64,000 bases of DNA from Adlercreutzia faecimuris (GCF_022669055.1 NZ_JAJMLW010000001.1:496001-560000), one strand, 5' to 3'; shown: positions 8,080 to 16,917, counted from the first letter of the stretch. The notes: generated from the sequence alone by a model not told the origin. Translations and numbers: made by a program.

Positions 8080-9603
8080 ATGAGCGCTTCCACCACCTCG
8101 GCCGCCGCGCGCGCGTCGGCTGGGCCCGTCGCTCCCACCGCGCCGGCCAACAGCACGTCTGCCATCGACAACCCCCAGGGCCTCGGCCTGTTCCGCCTGG
8201 TCACCACCGTCATCACGCTCATCGTGGGCGGCGGCGTGTTCACCCTGGCGGGCGACCAGGCGGCCGGCGGCGCCTCGGGCGCGGCCATCCTCACCGCGTG
8301 GTCCATCTCGGGCATCGGCGTGTTCTGCCTGGTCATGACGTTCTACGCCCTGTCGCGCGTCAAGCCCGACATGCGCGGTGGCATCTACTCCTACGCGTCG
8401 GCTGGCTTCGGCGACTTCCTCGGCTTCAACAGCGCCTGGGGCTACTGGATCAGCGCGCTTCTGTGCACGGTCAGCTTCTCGGCGCTGCTGTTCGGCGCGC
8501 TCGCGTACTTCTTCCCCATCTTCGGGCGCGGGACCGACCTCTACGCCGTCATCGCCGCGTCGGCCCTCATCTGGTTCTACGCGTGGCTCGTCAGCCGCGG
8601 CATCAAGGAGGTGTCGGCGATCAACGCCATCATCACCATCTCCAAGATCGTGCCCATCTTTGTGGCCATCGCCGCCATCATCTTCGCCAGCAAGTTCAAC
8701 CCCGACATCTTCTGGGCCAACCTGCACACCGGCGCCGATCCGGCGCTCACCTTCAGCGACCAGGTGAAGTCGGCCATGATGGTCACCATCTGGGTGTTCG
8801 TCGGCGTCGAGGGCGCCGTGGCCATCTCGGGCCGCGCGCGCCGCAGCCATGACGTGGGCCGCGCCACCATCATCGCGTTCGTCTGCGTGCTGTCCATCTA
8901 CCTGATGGTGTCGGTGCTGTCGATGGGCGTCATGCCGCTGTCCGAGCTGGCCACGCTCGAGAACCCGGCGCTCGCCGGCGTCATGGAGCACGCCGTGGGG
9001 CCGTGGGGCGCGTTCCTCATCAACTTCGGCGTGGCGTTGTCGCTCATCGGCGCCATGCTCGGCTACACGGTGCTCGCCAGCGAGTCGCCCTACGAGGCGG
9101 CCGAGGGCGGCGTGTTCATCAAGCAGTTCGCGAAGGTGAACAAGAACGGCGCGCCGGTGGTGACGCTGGTGGTGACGAACCTGCTCATCGAGGCGTTCCT
9201 CATCTCGATGCTGTTCTCGGACAGCTCGTACCAGTTCTTCTACACGCTGTCGGCCGGCATGATCCTGCTGCCGTACCTGCTCTCGGCGGCCTACTTCGCC
9301 AAGCTCACGTTCACCGAGAAGGACGCCTTCAAGGGCCGGCTGAACGCGCCCATCTGGTTCTGGCGCGTGCTGGGCATCGTGGGCGTGCTGTACAGCTTCT
9401 TCCTGGCCTACGCGTCGGGCGCGGTGGGGCTGACGCTCATGAGCCTGCTGTACCTGCCCGGCATCCCCGTCTACATCTGGGGGAAGCGCCAGCGCGGCGA
9501 GAAGTACCTGGAAAGCGCCGTAGACAAGGTGGTGGTCGCCATCATCGTCGCAGCGTCCGTCCTCTCGATCTGGCTCCTCGCCACCGGCGCCGTGACGGTC
9601 TAG
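8080..9603 (+). CDS. APC-family amino-acid permease (basic amino acid/polyamine antiporter type)
   Basis: Integral membrane transporter of 507 residues with about 12-13 hydrophobic segments after a 35-residue polar Ala/Ser/Thr-rich N-terminus. The first helix contains ITLIVGGGVFTLAGD, matching the unwound glycine motif of APC carriers. The region VWVFVGVEGAVAISGRARRS corresponds to the conserved TM6 motif of the basic amino-acid antiporter subfamily (arginine/ornithine, lysine/cadaverine), and ASESPYEAAEGGVF follows TM8. An arginine/ornithine exchanger would suit an arginine-fermenting Eggerthellaceae member and the ornithine-type enzyme at 19.5 kb, but the substrate is an inference. The start at 8080 follows AAGAGAGGA. 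It stands alone after 280 bp of GC-rich spacer and converges with the next gene. Confidence 0.85.
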   Translation: MSASTTSAAARASAGPVAPTAPANSTSAIDNPQGLGLFRLVTTVITLIVGGGVFTLAGDQAAGGASGAAILTAWSISGIGVFCLVMTFYALSRVKPDMRGGIYSYASAGFGDFLGFNSAWGYWISALLCTVSFSALLFGALAYFFPIFGRGTDLYAVIAASALIWFYAWLVSRGIKEVSAINAIITISKIVPIFVAIAAIIFASKFNPDIFWANLHTGADPALTFSDQVKSAMMVTIWVFVGVEGAVAISGRARRSHDVGRATIIAFVCVLSIYLMVSVLSMGVMPLSELATLENPALAGVMEHAVGPWGAFLINFGVALSLIGAMLGYTVLASESPYEAAEGGVFIKQFAKVNKNGAPVVTLVVTNLLIEAFLISMLFSDSSYQFFYTLSAGMILLPYLLSAAYFAKLTFTEKDAFKGRLNAPIWFWRVLGIVGVLYSFFLAYASGAVGLTLMSLLYLPGIPVYIWGKRQRGEKYLESAVDKVVVAIIVAASVLSIWLLATGAVTV

Positions 9604-9645
9604 CGGGCCAGCTCCGCAAGGCGTCGCCGCCAGCGAAGCGCCCCG

Positions 9646-11586
9646 CTACTCCTCGCAGGCGCCCTCGTCTTCGCCGTCGCCGCAGAGGACTACCTCGTCG
9701 GGGCGATGGTCCAGGTAGGCTTGCATCGAGTACTGGGTGATGTCGCTTCGGTTGATGATGCCGACGATGACGTCGCCTTCCATGACCGGCACCTTCTTCA
9801 GGTGGTTCTCGGCCAGCACGCGGCAGACCTCCGGCAGCGACGCGTGGATGCTCACGCCGATGGACCGGCGCGCGCCGATCTCGCTGACGGGCGCCGCCAT
9901 CAGCTGCTCGAGGCGCTCGTTGTAGTCGCGCTCGTCGTAGGCCGAGTTCATGATCATCACGATGGGATCGATCACCTGGCCGCCGCGGGGCGACAGGCGC
10001 TTCAGGATGTCGCCGTCGGATATGAAGCCCACGGGCCGCCCCTCGCCGTCCACCACGGGCGCGGCGCTGATCCCCTTGTCCACGAACAGGCGCATGGCGT
10101 CGGCGACGGTGGCTGTCTGGGCCACGGCGTAGACGTCGGTCTTCATGATGGACTCCAGGAGCGAGCGGCGCTCGCCGGCGCGATCCTCGCTGGCCTCGTC
10201 GGCCGGGCGGTCCTTCACCAGCGCGATGGTGAGCGCGGCGCCGATCAGGCACAGGAAGGCGCACACGGCGAAGGCCACGTCGATGCCCAGCAGCTGCGCG
10301 TCGGCCCAGCTCATCGACTGCTCGGCCACGTGGCTCGTCATCGACGACACCGAGATGATGACGGCGGTGCCCAGCGCGCCCGCCACCTGGCGCAGCGTGT
10401 TGTTGACCGAGGTGCCGTGGTTCATCAGCTTGTTGTCCAGCGCGTTCATGCCCCAGGTGGTGATGGGCATGTTCACCAGCGCCATCGAGAACATGCGCAC
10501 GGTGTAGAGCACCGCGATGAACCAGATGGGCGTCGCGAACGTCAGCAGGGCGAACCCGCAGGTGGTGATCGTCAGCAGCACCATGCCGATGACGCCCAGC
10601 TTGCGCGGGCCGTGCTTGTCGAACAGCTTGCCGGCGATGGGGTTCATGATGCCCATGAGCACGGCGCCGGGCATGAGCACCAGGCCCGATACGGTGGCCG
10701 AGTAGCCCATGAGCGTCTGGATGTAGATGGGCATGAGGATGCCGGCGGCCAGAAGCGCGCCCTGCACCAGCATGCCGATGACGGTGGCCACGAGGAAGCG
10801 GCGGTTGCGCAGCACCTCCACCCGCAGCATGGGGCGCTCGAGGCGCGTCTGCCGCACGAAGAACCATACGACGCCGACGATGCCCACCACGGTGCATGCG
10901 GCGTTGAGCAGCGTCAGCCCCTGCGATCCCACGACGCTGAAGCCGTAGAGCATGAGCCCGAAGCCCAGGGTGGAAAGCGCCACCGACAGCGGGTCGAGCT
11001 GCGCGTCGCCCTTGTTCGCCGGCGGGCGGTCCTCCATGAGGAACAGGGCGGCCACGATGACCACCACGGCGAAGAAGGTGACGATGAAGAACATGATGTG
11101 CCAGTCGAGCCGGTCGATGATGATGCCGGCGATGGTGGGGCCGATGGCCGGCGCGAAGGCGATGACCAGGCCGAACAGGCCCATGGCCGAGCCGCGCTTG
11201 TCGGTGGGGAAGGTGACCAGCAGCACCGTCATCGTCATCGGCATGAGCATGCCGGCGCCCGCGGCCTGCAGAAGGCGCCCCGACAGCATGACGGGGAAGG
11301 TGGTCGCGAAGCCGGTCATGGCCGAGCCCACGGCGAACAGCGCCATGCACACCAGGAACAGCCGGCGCCGCGGGAACCGATCCTGCAGGTAGGCGGTGAT
11401 GGGGATCATGATGGCGTTGACCAGGGTGAATCCGGTGGTGAGCCACTGGGCGGTCGCGGCGTCGACCGCCATCTCCGTCATGATGGAGGGGATGGCCGGC
11501 GTGACCAGCGTCTGGTTGAGGACGGTGGTGAACGATCCGGTGACGAGCACTATCAGCATCAGCCACTGCTTGCGTGACAAACCCAC
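9646..11586 (-). CDS. MFS (DHA2/EmrB-type) exporter fused to a C-terminal CBS pair
   Basis: A 646-residue protein. Residues 1 to about 470 form a 14-helix drug:H+ antiporter of the EmrB/QacA type: motif C-like VTPAIPSIM, motif A YLQDRFPRRRLFL, GRLLQAAGAGMLMPM. From about 495 to 625 the protein continues in the cytoplasm with two CBS domains, ESIMKTDVYAVAQTATVADA to VGFISDGDILKRL and IGVSIHASLPEVCRVL to IVGIINRSDITQY. CBS pairs usually bind adenine nucleotides and gate partner domains, so export may respond to energy or nucleotide state (inference). The start is GTG at 11586 with AAGAAGGTC upstream. It converges with the APC gene. A promoter dyad lies at 11632-11656. Confidence 0.9.
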   Translation of the reverse strand: MGLSRKQWLMLIVLVTGSFTTVLNQTLVTPAIPSIMTEMAVDAATAQWLTTGFTLVNAIMIPITAYLQDRFPRRRLFLVCMALFAVGSAMTGFATTFPVMLSGRLLQAAGAGMLMPMTMTVLLVTFPTDKRGSAMGLFGLVIAFAPAIGPTIAGIIIDRLDWHIMFFIVTFFAVVVIVAALFLMEDRPPANKGDAQLDPLSVALSTLGFGLMLYGFSVVGSQGLTLLNAACTVVGIVGVVWFFVRQTRLERPMLRVEVLRNRRFLVATVIGMLVQGALLAAGILMPIYIQTLMGYSATVSGLVLMPGAVLMGIMNPIAGKLFDKHGPRKLGVIGMVLLTITTCGFALLTFATPIWFIAVLYTVRMFSMALVNMPITTWGMNALDNKLMNHGTSVNNTLRQVAGALGTAVIISVSSMTSHVAEQSMSWADAQLLGIDVAFAVCAFLCLIGAALTIALVKDRPADEASEDRAGERRSLLESIMKTDVYAVAQTATVADAMRLFVDKGISAAPVVDGEGRPVGFISDGDILKRLSPRGGQVIDPIVMIMNSAYDERDYNERLEQLMAAPVSEIGARRSIGVSIHASLPEVCRVLAENHLKKVPVMEGDVIVGIINRSDITQYSMQAYLDHRPDEVVLCGDGEDEGACEE

Positions 11587-11623
11587 GGCGAGACCTTCTT
11601 CCGGGTGAACGAGAATGGGAGGG

Positions 11624-11656
11624 AGTATAAGTTTTCGGCTTATTTAATACCGAAAA
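11624..11656 (-). promoter_or_regulatory. Candidate promoter/operator of the MFS-CBS gene
   Basis: In an AT-rich island of an otherwise GC-rich spacer, the inverted repeat TTTTCGG (11632-11638) / CCGAAAA (11650-11656) lies just upstream of TATACT (minus strand, 11624-11629), a plausible -10. This is a typical repressor site for an efflux pump, but no regulator gene is adjacent. Confidence 0.4.
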
Positions 11657-11967
11657 TAGCAAAATTCGCCTGATTGTGCTACCGCCGCGCCCCCTCCGTG
11701 GCGGAACTGTCAGGCGAAGCCGCCGTTTGGGGCTGCGGACGGTGCGCGGGCGGGAAGGGCCGCGCGGCGGGCGGCGCCCTGGCGCCCGCGGGCGGCGGCC
11801 GGCCGGTTCGTCGCCCCATGAACGCCGTGCCTACGGAGGGGAAACGCCGGCCCCGGGCGGCGCCTCGGCGTGGGGGCGTCTTCCTATACTGGCGGTTGCA
11901 AGACTTCCGCGCGCCGTCCCTCCGGCGCGTCTTCCCCGACCGACCGCACGAGAAACGAGGACAGGCC
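11657..11967. other. Spacer before the SDR gene, no gene seen
   Basis: A frame open from 11674 runs into the SDR gene, but its first 98 codons are Arg/Gly/Pro noise with no ribosome site, so I leave it out. I see no RNA gene or clear terminator here. Confidence 0.4.
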
Positions 11968-12768
11968 ATGGGCTTTCTAGTGGGCAAGACCGCCATCATC
12001 ACCGGAGCCGGGTTCTCCCAGCTGGAGAACGGCCGCCCCGGCTCCATCGGCTACGGCACCGCCGTGGCCTACGCGCGGGAGGGCGCCAACCTCGTCATCA
12101 CCGGGCGTGACGTGGCCAAGCTCGAGCGCGCGCGGGAGGAGCTGGAGGCGTCCTACCCCGTGAAGGTGGTGCCGGTGCGCGCCGACATCTCGTCCCGCGC
12201 CGACAACGAGGCCGTGGTGCAGAACGTGGTCGACCGCGCGGTGGGGGAGTTCGGGCGCATCGACGTGCTGGTCAACGTGGCGCAGTCGTCGGCCTGTGGG
12301 GTGGCGCTGACCGAGCATACGCGCGACCAGTTCGAGGCGGCGCTGTACTCGGGCCTCTTCGCCACCTTCTACTACATGCGCGCGTGCCACCCCTACCTCA
12401 AGGAGGTGAAGGGGACGGTCATCAACTTCGGGTCGGGCGCGGCCCTGGCCGGCGATTTTGGGCAGGCGTCCTACGCCGCGGCCAAGGAGGGCATCCGCGG
12501 GCTGTCGCGCGTGGCGGCCACCGAGTGGGCCGCCGACGGCATCAACGTGAACGTCGTGTGCCCGCTGGCCTGGACGTCCCAGCTCGAGCAGTTCCAGAAG
12601 GCGCACCCCGACGCCTTCGCCGTCAACGTCCAGGTGCTCCCGGCCGGCCGCTTCGGCGACGCCGAGGCCGACATCGGCCGCATCTGCGTGGCCCTGGCGG
12701 GGCCCGACTTCAAGTTCATGACCGGCGAGACCATCACCGTCGAGGGCGGCCTGGGCCTGCGACCCTGA
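11968..12768 (+). CDS. Short-chain dehydrogenase/reductase (SDR)
   Basis: NAD(P)-dependent oxidoreductase of 266 residues with a Rossmann fold. The cofactor loop reads ITGAGFSQLENGRPGSIGYG, a version of TGxxxGxG lengthened by several residues, as in divergent SDRs. Other marks are VITGRD, RADISSRAD, and VNVAQSS where NNAG is usual. The catalytic Ser lies in INFGSGAAL with Tyr/Lys in ASYAAAKEG. The C-terminal GETITVEGGLGLRP is the usual tetramer-interface tail. The start at 11968 has GAGGACAGG before it. The substrate cannot be deduced; steroid/bile-acid, sugar and acyl substrates are all known for the family. It is a single gene with an inverted-repeat element right after its stop. Confidence 0.85.
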   Translation: MGFLVGKTAIITGAGFSQLENGRPGSIGYGTAVAYAREGANLVITGRDVAKLERAREELEASYPVKVVPVRADISSRADNEAVVQNVVDRAVGEFGRIDVLVNVAQSSACGVALTEHTRDQFEAALYSGLFATFYYMRACHPYLKEVKGTVINFGSGAALAGDFGQASYAAAKEGIRGLSRVAATEWAADGINVNVVCPLAWTSQLEQFQKAHPDAFAVNVQVLPAGRFGDAEADIGRICVALAGPDFKFMTGETITVEGGLGLRP

Positions 12769-12781
12769 GAAAACAGGGGCG

Positions 12782-12936
12782 GGCTGCAAATTCAGACGGT
12801 TTTGCACCCGCCGGAGACGGTTGCCGCAGCCCGTGTGTGGAAAAGGCCTGGTAACGCATGAGCGCCGTTTTCCGAATCGCGTTATTGGGCGCTAATCGGC
12901 AGCTTACAGAGTACAAAACCGCCTGAATTTGCAGCC
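12782..12936. repeat. Inverted-repeat element B (23-bp arms)
   Basis: Arms at 12782-12804 and 12914-12936 are inverted copies with one mismatch, flanking 109 bp. The left arm begins GGCTGCAAATTCAG. It begins 13 bp after the SDR stop, so it would form a very long 3' hairpin in that transcript. There is no T-run and no coding capacity. The interior holds interleaved short repeats (TAACGC/GCGTTA, AGCGCC/GGCGCT). It has the same design as elements A and C but different sequence. Confidence 0.65.
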
Positions 12937-13080
12937 AGCGGCTGAAAAACCGTGGCGGCGTGCGAATAATGTAGCGATTCGGCTGCCCGGCGGCGTAATC
13001 CGCTAGGATTGCAAGTTGGTTTTAGGTGAGGCACGCCATCGGGGCGCGCCCGAATTCGGCAAAAGGGGTAGACGGCTTCC

Positions 13081-14400
13081 ATGATGACCGCGATTAACCT
13101 GCTCTTGGTCGTAGTGTTCCTGATGATGAACGCGTTCTTCGTCGTGGCGGAGTTCGCGCTGGTGCGCGTGCGCCGCAGCCAGATCGACATGGCGGTGGCC
13201 GAGAAGCGCCGCGGCGCCGAGGCCGCCCGCGACGTGACCACGCACATCAACGCCTACCTGTCGGCCTGCCAGCTGGGCATCACGCTGGCGTCGCTGGCCA
13301 TCGGCTGGCTCGGCGAGCCGGCGGTGTCGGCCGTGCTGGAGGAGCCGCTGCTGGCGGCGGGCCTGCCCGAGGCGGCCATCCACCCCGTCTGCGTGGCCGT
13401 GGGCTTCTTCGTCATCACCACCCTGCACGTGGTGGTGGGCGAGCTCATCCCCAAGTCGTTCGCCATCTTCTCCACCGAGAAGTACGCCCTGCACACCGCC
13501 GGGCCCCTGCGCGTGTTCTACAAGGTCACCTACCCCATCATGGTCATCTTCAACGGCATCACCAACGGCGTGATGCGCCTGTTCGGCCATGACCCGGCCG
13601 ACGAGCACGAGGTGTACACCGGCGACGAGATCAAGCTGCTCATCGACGAGTCCACCGAGAGCGGGCTCATCGACCCCGAGCAGAACGAGTTCGTGGACAA
13701 CATCTTCGATCTGGGCGACAAGGACGCCGAGGCCATCATGACCCCGCGCACCGAGCTGATCGTGCTCGACGAGGAGGACGACCTCGCCGAGAACCTGGAG
13801 ACCATCCGCCAGTACAAGTACACGCGCTACCCCGTGTGCCGCGGCAGCAAGGACCACATCGTGGGCTTCGTGCACGTGAAGGACCTCTACGGCATGCCGG
13901 ATGACACGCCCATGGACGAGTGGCCCATCCGCGATATCCCCGCGGTGCCCGAGACGGCGCCCATCGCGCGCCTGCTCGAGACGCTGCAGGAGAAGCGCAC
14001 CGAGATCACCGTCGTGGTCGATGAGCACGGCGGCACGGCCGGCATCGTCACCATGAGCGACATCATGGAGCAGATCGTCGGCCGCATCGACGACGAGTAC
14101 CTGCACCCCAGCGAGGACGAGGTGGTCACGCTGCCCGATGGCACGTTCCTCATCGACGGGTCGCTCGCCATCGGCGAGGTGGAGGAGCTCATCGGCTTCG
14201 AGCCCGAGGAGGCCGCGGAATGCGAGACCGCTGGCGGCCTGCTGCTGTCGCTGTTCGACCGCATCCCCGACACGGGCGACACGGTGGTGCTGGAGAACCG
14301 CGGCGTCAAGGTGACCTTCCGCGTGGTGGACATGGACCGGCTGCGCATCGACAAGATATCCGTCGCCATCGAGAAACCGGGGGACGCCGACGCCGACTAG
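13081..14400 (+). CDS. CNNM/CorC-type membrane protein (DUF21 + CBS pair + CorC_HlyC)
   Basis: A 439-residue protein of the family often labelled hemolysin C/TlyC. Its better-studied members act in Mg2+/Co2+ export or tolerance. Residues 1 to about 190 are the DUF21 transmembrane domain (NAFFVVAEFALVRVRRSQID, CQLGITLASLAIGWLGEPAV, VVVGELIPKSFAI). Two CBS domains follow at about 215-335 (IMTPRTELIVLD, TRYPVCRGSKDHIVGFVHVK, EHGGTAGIVTMSDIMEQIVG). The C-terminal CorC domain ends at MDRLRIDKISVAI. The architecture is complete. The first ATG with AAAAGGGG about 11 nt upstream is used. It is monocistronic, ending at a strong bidirectional terminator. Confidence 0.92.
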   Translation: MMTAINLLLVVVFLMMNAFFVVAEFALVRVRRSQIDMAVAEKRRGAEAARDVTTHINAYLSACQLGITLASLAIGWLGEPAVSAVLEEPLLAAGLPEAAIHPVCVAVGFFVITTLHVVVGELIPKSFAIFSTEKYALHTAGPLRVFYKVTYPIMVIFNGITNGVMRLFGHDPADEHEVYTGDEIKLLIDESTESGLIDPEQNEFVDNIFDLGDKDAEAIMTPRTELIVLDEEDDLAENLETIRQYKYTRYPVCRGSKDHIVGFVHVKDLYGMPDDTPMDEWPIRDIPAVPETAPIARLLETLQEKRTEITVVVDEHGGTAGIVTMSDIMEQIVGRIDDEYLHPSEDEVVTLPDGTFLIDGSLAIGEVEELIGFEPEEAAECETAGGLLLSLFDRIPDTGDTVVLENRGVKVTFRVVDMDRLRIDKISVAIEKPGDADAD

Positions 14401-14445
14401 GTGCCGCCGCACCGGGCGGCCATCGCGCCGCGTGATCGTGAAGGA

Positions 14446-14484
14446 GAGGGGGCGCGTCCCAGGCGGGCGCGCCCCCTCCCTTTT
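14446..14484. terminator. Bidirectional rho-independent terminator
   Basis: A perfect 11-bp GC stem (GAGGGGGCGCG at 14446-14456, CGCGCCCCCTC at 14468-14478) with an 11-nt loop is followed by CCTTTT. AAGGA on the other side would give an A-rich flank. It lies between two convergent genes, so it can serve both. Confidence 0.8.
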
Positions 14485-14490
14485 CGCGTG

Positions 14491-15285
14491 CTAGGCCACC
14501 GGGAAGCCGAGGAAGCGCTCGGCGTTGCGGTGGAACAAGTGCTCCTTCTCGTCGTCGGTGAAGGGGAGCGCGTCGTACATCCGGAACTCCTCGGCGGGGC
14601 TCCACATGGGGTAGTCCGAGCCGAACATGAGGCGGTCGGTGCCGTAGAGCTTGGTGAGCTCGTAGGTGCGCCGCGGCCCCAGGAAGGCCTGGGCGCTCGA
14701 CATGTCCAGGAAGCAGCGCTCGTCTTCCAGGAACTCCACCGCCAGGTCGTAGACCGACCAGCCGCCGAAGTGCGCGGCGTCCACCACCAGGTCGGGGAAG
14801 GCGTGCAGGATGCGCTTGAGGCGCCGGGGGTGCGAGTAGTCGTAGCGGTAGTCGCCCGTGTGCACGATGAGCGGCAGGCGCCCGGCGATGATCTCGTAGA
14901 TGGCCATGAGGCGCGGGTCGTCCATGTTCACGCCCTGGGTGTCGGGGTGCAGCTTCAGGCCCTTGAGGCCCAGGCCGATGGCGCGCTCGATCTCGGCGGC
15001 GGGGTCGGGGTAGTCCTGGTGCAGGGTGGCGAAGCCGATGAACTGCGGGTGCGCGGCGCACTGGGCGGCGATGAAGTCGTTGATCGACTCCACGTTGGAG
15101 GGCTTGGTGGCCACGGAGTGCACGATGTGGTGCGTGATGGGCGTGCCCTCGCACAGCGCCAGCAGCTCGTCGGCGGTGCCGCCGGGGGCGTCCATGGGGA
15201 TGTTGTAGAAGGCGCCGACGCTCTCGACGGCACGCGCGGCGATCTTCTCGGGGTAGATGTGGCAGTGGCAGTCGATGACGGTCAT
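14491..15285 (-). CDS. Amidohydrolase-family (ACMSD-like) metal hydrolase/decarboxylase
   Basis: A 264-residue TIM-barrel protein of the amidohydrolase-2 family, which includes aminocarboxymuconate-semialdehyde decarboxylase and related enzymes. Metal ligand motifs are present: IDCHCHIYPE near the N-terminus, GLKGLKLHPDTQG, LIVHTGDY, VVDAAHFGG and the aspartate in MFGSDYPMWSPAEE near the C-terminus. The set of H-x-H, H, H and D suits a mononuclear metal centre. The start at 15285 follows GAAGGAGGG. The substrate is unknown and no pathway neighbours help. Confidence 0.85.
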   Translation of the reverse strand: MTVIDCHCHIYPEKIAARAVESVGAFYNIPMDAPGGTADELLALCEGTPITHHIVHSVATKPSNVESINDFIAAQCAAHPQFIGFATLHQDYPDPAAEIERAIGLGLKGLKLHPDTQGVNMDDPRLMAIYEIIAGRLPLIVHTGDYRYDYSHPRRLKRILHAFPDLVVDAAHFGGWSVYDLAVEFLEDERCFLDMSSAQAFLGPRRTYELTKLYGTDRLMFGSDYPMWSPAEEFRMYDALPFTDDEKEHLFHRNAERFLGFPVA

Positions 15286-15618
15286 GGGCCCTCCTTCGCG
15301 ACATCCGACGGCGGGCGGCGCTGGGTGGCGGGATGGCCACGGAACGGTCGCGGCTGGGGTGCGGGAAGGGGGCGCCCGCGCAACGGATCGGTTGTCGCAG
15401 GGCCCGTTTCCGACACGCGAAGGTGACGCCTAACGGAAGCTCTACTTCATGTTTACGCCTGGCATTGTAGAGGTGCGGGCGCGCGTGCGGTACGTAGAAT
15501 CGGGGACAGCACGGAATTCCCAAGCCCGCGGCCGCCCCTCCTCGCCGGCCCGGCTCGGATCAACCTGGCGCGCGGCCACGGCGTCCGAAGTGGCAGCTTG
15601 GATCGGTTAGGAGCAATC
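15286..15618. other. Divergent intergenic region, no gene seen
   Basis: It separates the amidohydrolase (leftward) from the rhodanese gene (rightward). Both ribosome sites are visible at its ends. The middle (15425-15475) is more AT-rich and probably holds the promoters, but no box pair is clear enough to call. Confidence 0.4.
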
Positions 15619-15954
15619 ATGGCTCAGGTAGCGGAAAAGGGCGTCACCCGGCTGACGCCGCAGCAGGCTCACGATATGATCGAGGGGGAGCACCCGCGCG
15701 TCATCGACGTGCGTCCCGCCAGCATGTTCCAGGCGGGGCATCTGGCCGAGGCGGTGGACTACCCGCTGCCCGACATCGACGCCGAGACGGCCGCCGAGGT
15801 CATCGGCGACCTGGATACCCCCGTGGTGGTGTACTGCCAGACGGGCGTGCATTCCAACCTGGCTGCCCGCGAGCTGGAGAGCCTCGGCTACACCCACGTC
15901 TACGACATGGCCGGCGGCATAACCGCCTGGCCCTACGAGGTGGCCCGCAACTAG
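15619..15954 (+). CDS. Rhodanese-like domain protein
   Basis: Single-domain sulfurtransferase-like protein of 111 residues, cytosolic with no signal peptide. It reads RVIDVRPASMFQAGHLAEAV at the N-terminal rhodanese signature, then the active-site loop VVYCQTGVHSNLAARELESL with a cysteine persulfide candidate, and YDMAGGITAWPYEV at the C-terminal signature. The loop is CQTGVHS, one residue longer in character than the classic CRxGxR and lacking its final Arg, so substrate choice may differ. The ATG at 15619 is preceded by AGGAG at 15609-15613; an upstream TTG is ignored. It is followed by a UspA gene 96 bp downstream. Confidence 0.88.
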   Translation: MAQVAEKGVTRLTPQQAHDMIEGEHPRVIDVRPASMFQAGHLAEAVDYPLPDIDAETAAEVIGDLDTPVVVYCQTGVHSNLAARELESLGYTHVYDMAGGITAWPYEVARN

Positions 15955-16050
15955 CGGCCCCTTCCTCACAAATCCGCGACGGATTCGCCGCGCGGGCGCG
16001 CGGGCGATTACCCTTTACCTCAGCGAATGCGTCCGAGGAAAGGGGAAGCC

Positions 16051-16530
16051 ATGCTGTACAAGAGGATCCTGGTGCCCTTCGACGGCTCCGAGCCGGCCAA
16101 GAACGCGCTGGAGGTGGCGAAGAAGCTCATCGCCGACGATGCCGACGCCGTGATGCACGTGCTGACCGTGGTGCCCGCGGGCGCCGTGGCCGCCGAGCTG
16201 GAGGCGCCGGACGGGCCCGGGTCGGCCACGCCGATGATCTTCCCGGACATGGAGTCCTACGAGCGTGTCATCGCGCGCGCCAAGGAGACGGCCATGGACG
16301 AGCTCAACGAGGCGCTGGGTAGCCGCCTGGACGACGTGGCCTGCGACGTGCAGGTGGGCGCCGTCATCAGCGGGAAGGCCGCCGACGGCATCTGCGACTA
16401 CGCCGAGGCCAACGGCTGCGAGATCATCGTCATGGGCCGCCGCGGCCTGGGCGCCCTGCGCGGTATGCTCGGCAGCGTCAGCTACGCCGTCCTCCACGAG
16501 GCCGACCTGCCCGTTCTCACCGTGAAGTAG
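16051..16530 (+). CDS. Universal stress protein (UspA family)
   Basis: A 159-residue single Usp domain. It opens with YKRILVPFDGSEPAKNALEV and carries the ATP-binding signature IIVMGRRGLGALRGMLGSVS (G-x2-G-x9-G-S type), ending AVLHEADLPVLTVK. It should therefore bind ATP, and dimerises in known homologues. The ATG at 16051 follows AGGAAAGGGG. An in-frame ATG at 16027 lacks a ribosome site. Its role is probably in redox or growth-arrest stress, but nothing in the sequence identifies the signal. Confidence 0.92.
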   Translation: MLYKRILVPFDGSEPAKNALEVAKKLIADDADAVMHVLTVVPAGAVAAELEAPDGPGSATPMIFPDMESYERVIARAKETAMDELNEALGSRLDDVACDVQVGAVISGKAADGICDYAEANGCEIIVMGRRGLGALRGMLGSVSYAVLHEADLPVLTVK

Positions 16531-16720
16531 CGCGCCGCCCCGCCGGCGCGCGTGCGTCGGCGGGGCCGGCGGCCCCCTCCTCGCCGGCGGCTCCCTCTCC
16601 TCCTCGAGCGGCGGCCGGAGATGCGCGAGGCGGGGGCGATCCGCCGCAGCGAGGCCAGCGCGCGCTGGGAGCGCCTTTGTGCAGGAATTGTGCCGTTTGC
16701 CGGCGATGTCCTGCCAGGGG

Positions 16721-16749
16721 TTGCGCCGGCGACGCGGCGCGCGTAATAT
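16721..16749 (+). promoter_or_regulatory. Possible promoter of tRNA-fMet
   Basis: TTGCGC (16721-16726) and TAATAT (16744-16749) are separated by exactly 17 nt, about 30 bp before the tRNA. Both boxes are weak matches. Position and the AT-rich block support the call. Confidence 0.4.
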
Positions 16750-16779
16750 ACATCCTTGCCCTTAGGGGCGCACATACAT

Positions 16780-16856
16780 TGCGGGGTGGAGCAGTCTGGT
16801 AGCTCGCCGGGCTCATAACCCGGAGGCCGTAGGTTCAAATCCTGCCCCCGCGACCA
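16780..16856 (+). tRNA. Initiator tRNA-Met (CAU)
   Basis: A 77-nt cloverleaf with encoded CCA. The acceptor stem pairs six GC pairs, leaving a weak T1/G72 pair in place of a normal Watson-Crick first pair. The anticodon stem ends in three consecutive G-C pairs (GGG/CCC around CTCATAA). Both features mark the initiator rather than the elongator. D-loop AGCAGTCTGGTAGC and T-loop GGTTCAAATCC are normal. Confidence 0.95.
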
Positions 16857-16864
16857 AAACCACA

Positions 16865-16889
16865 GCACCCGTCAACCGGGTGCTTTTTT
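16865..16889 (+). terminator. Rho-independent terminator after tRNA-fMet
   Basis: Stem GCACCCG (16865-16871) / CGGGTGC (16877-16883), 5-nt loop, followed by six T. It begins 8 nt after the CCA end. Confidence 0.9.
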
Positions 16890-16917
16890 GTTGCCTGGCT
16901 TCCCGCGCTTACCTTGC

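Noticed and set aside
11674-11967. N-terminal extension of the SDR gene
   Set aside because: No ribosome site and biased composition; the Rossmann fold begins right after the ATG at 11968.
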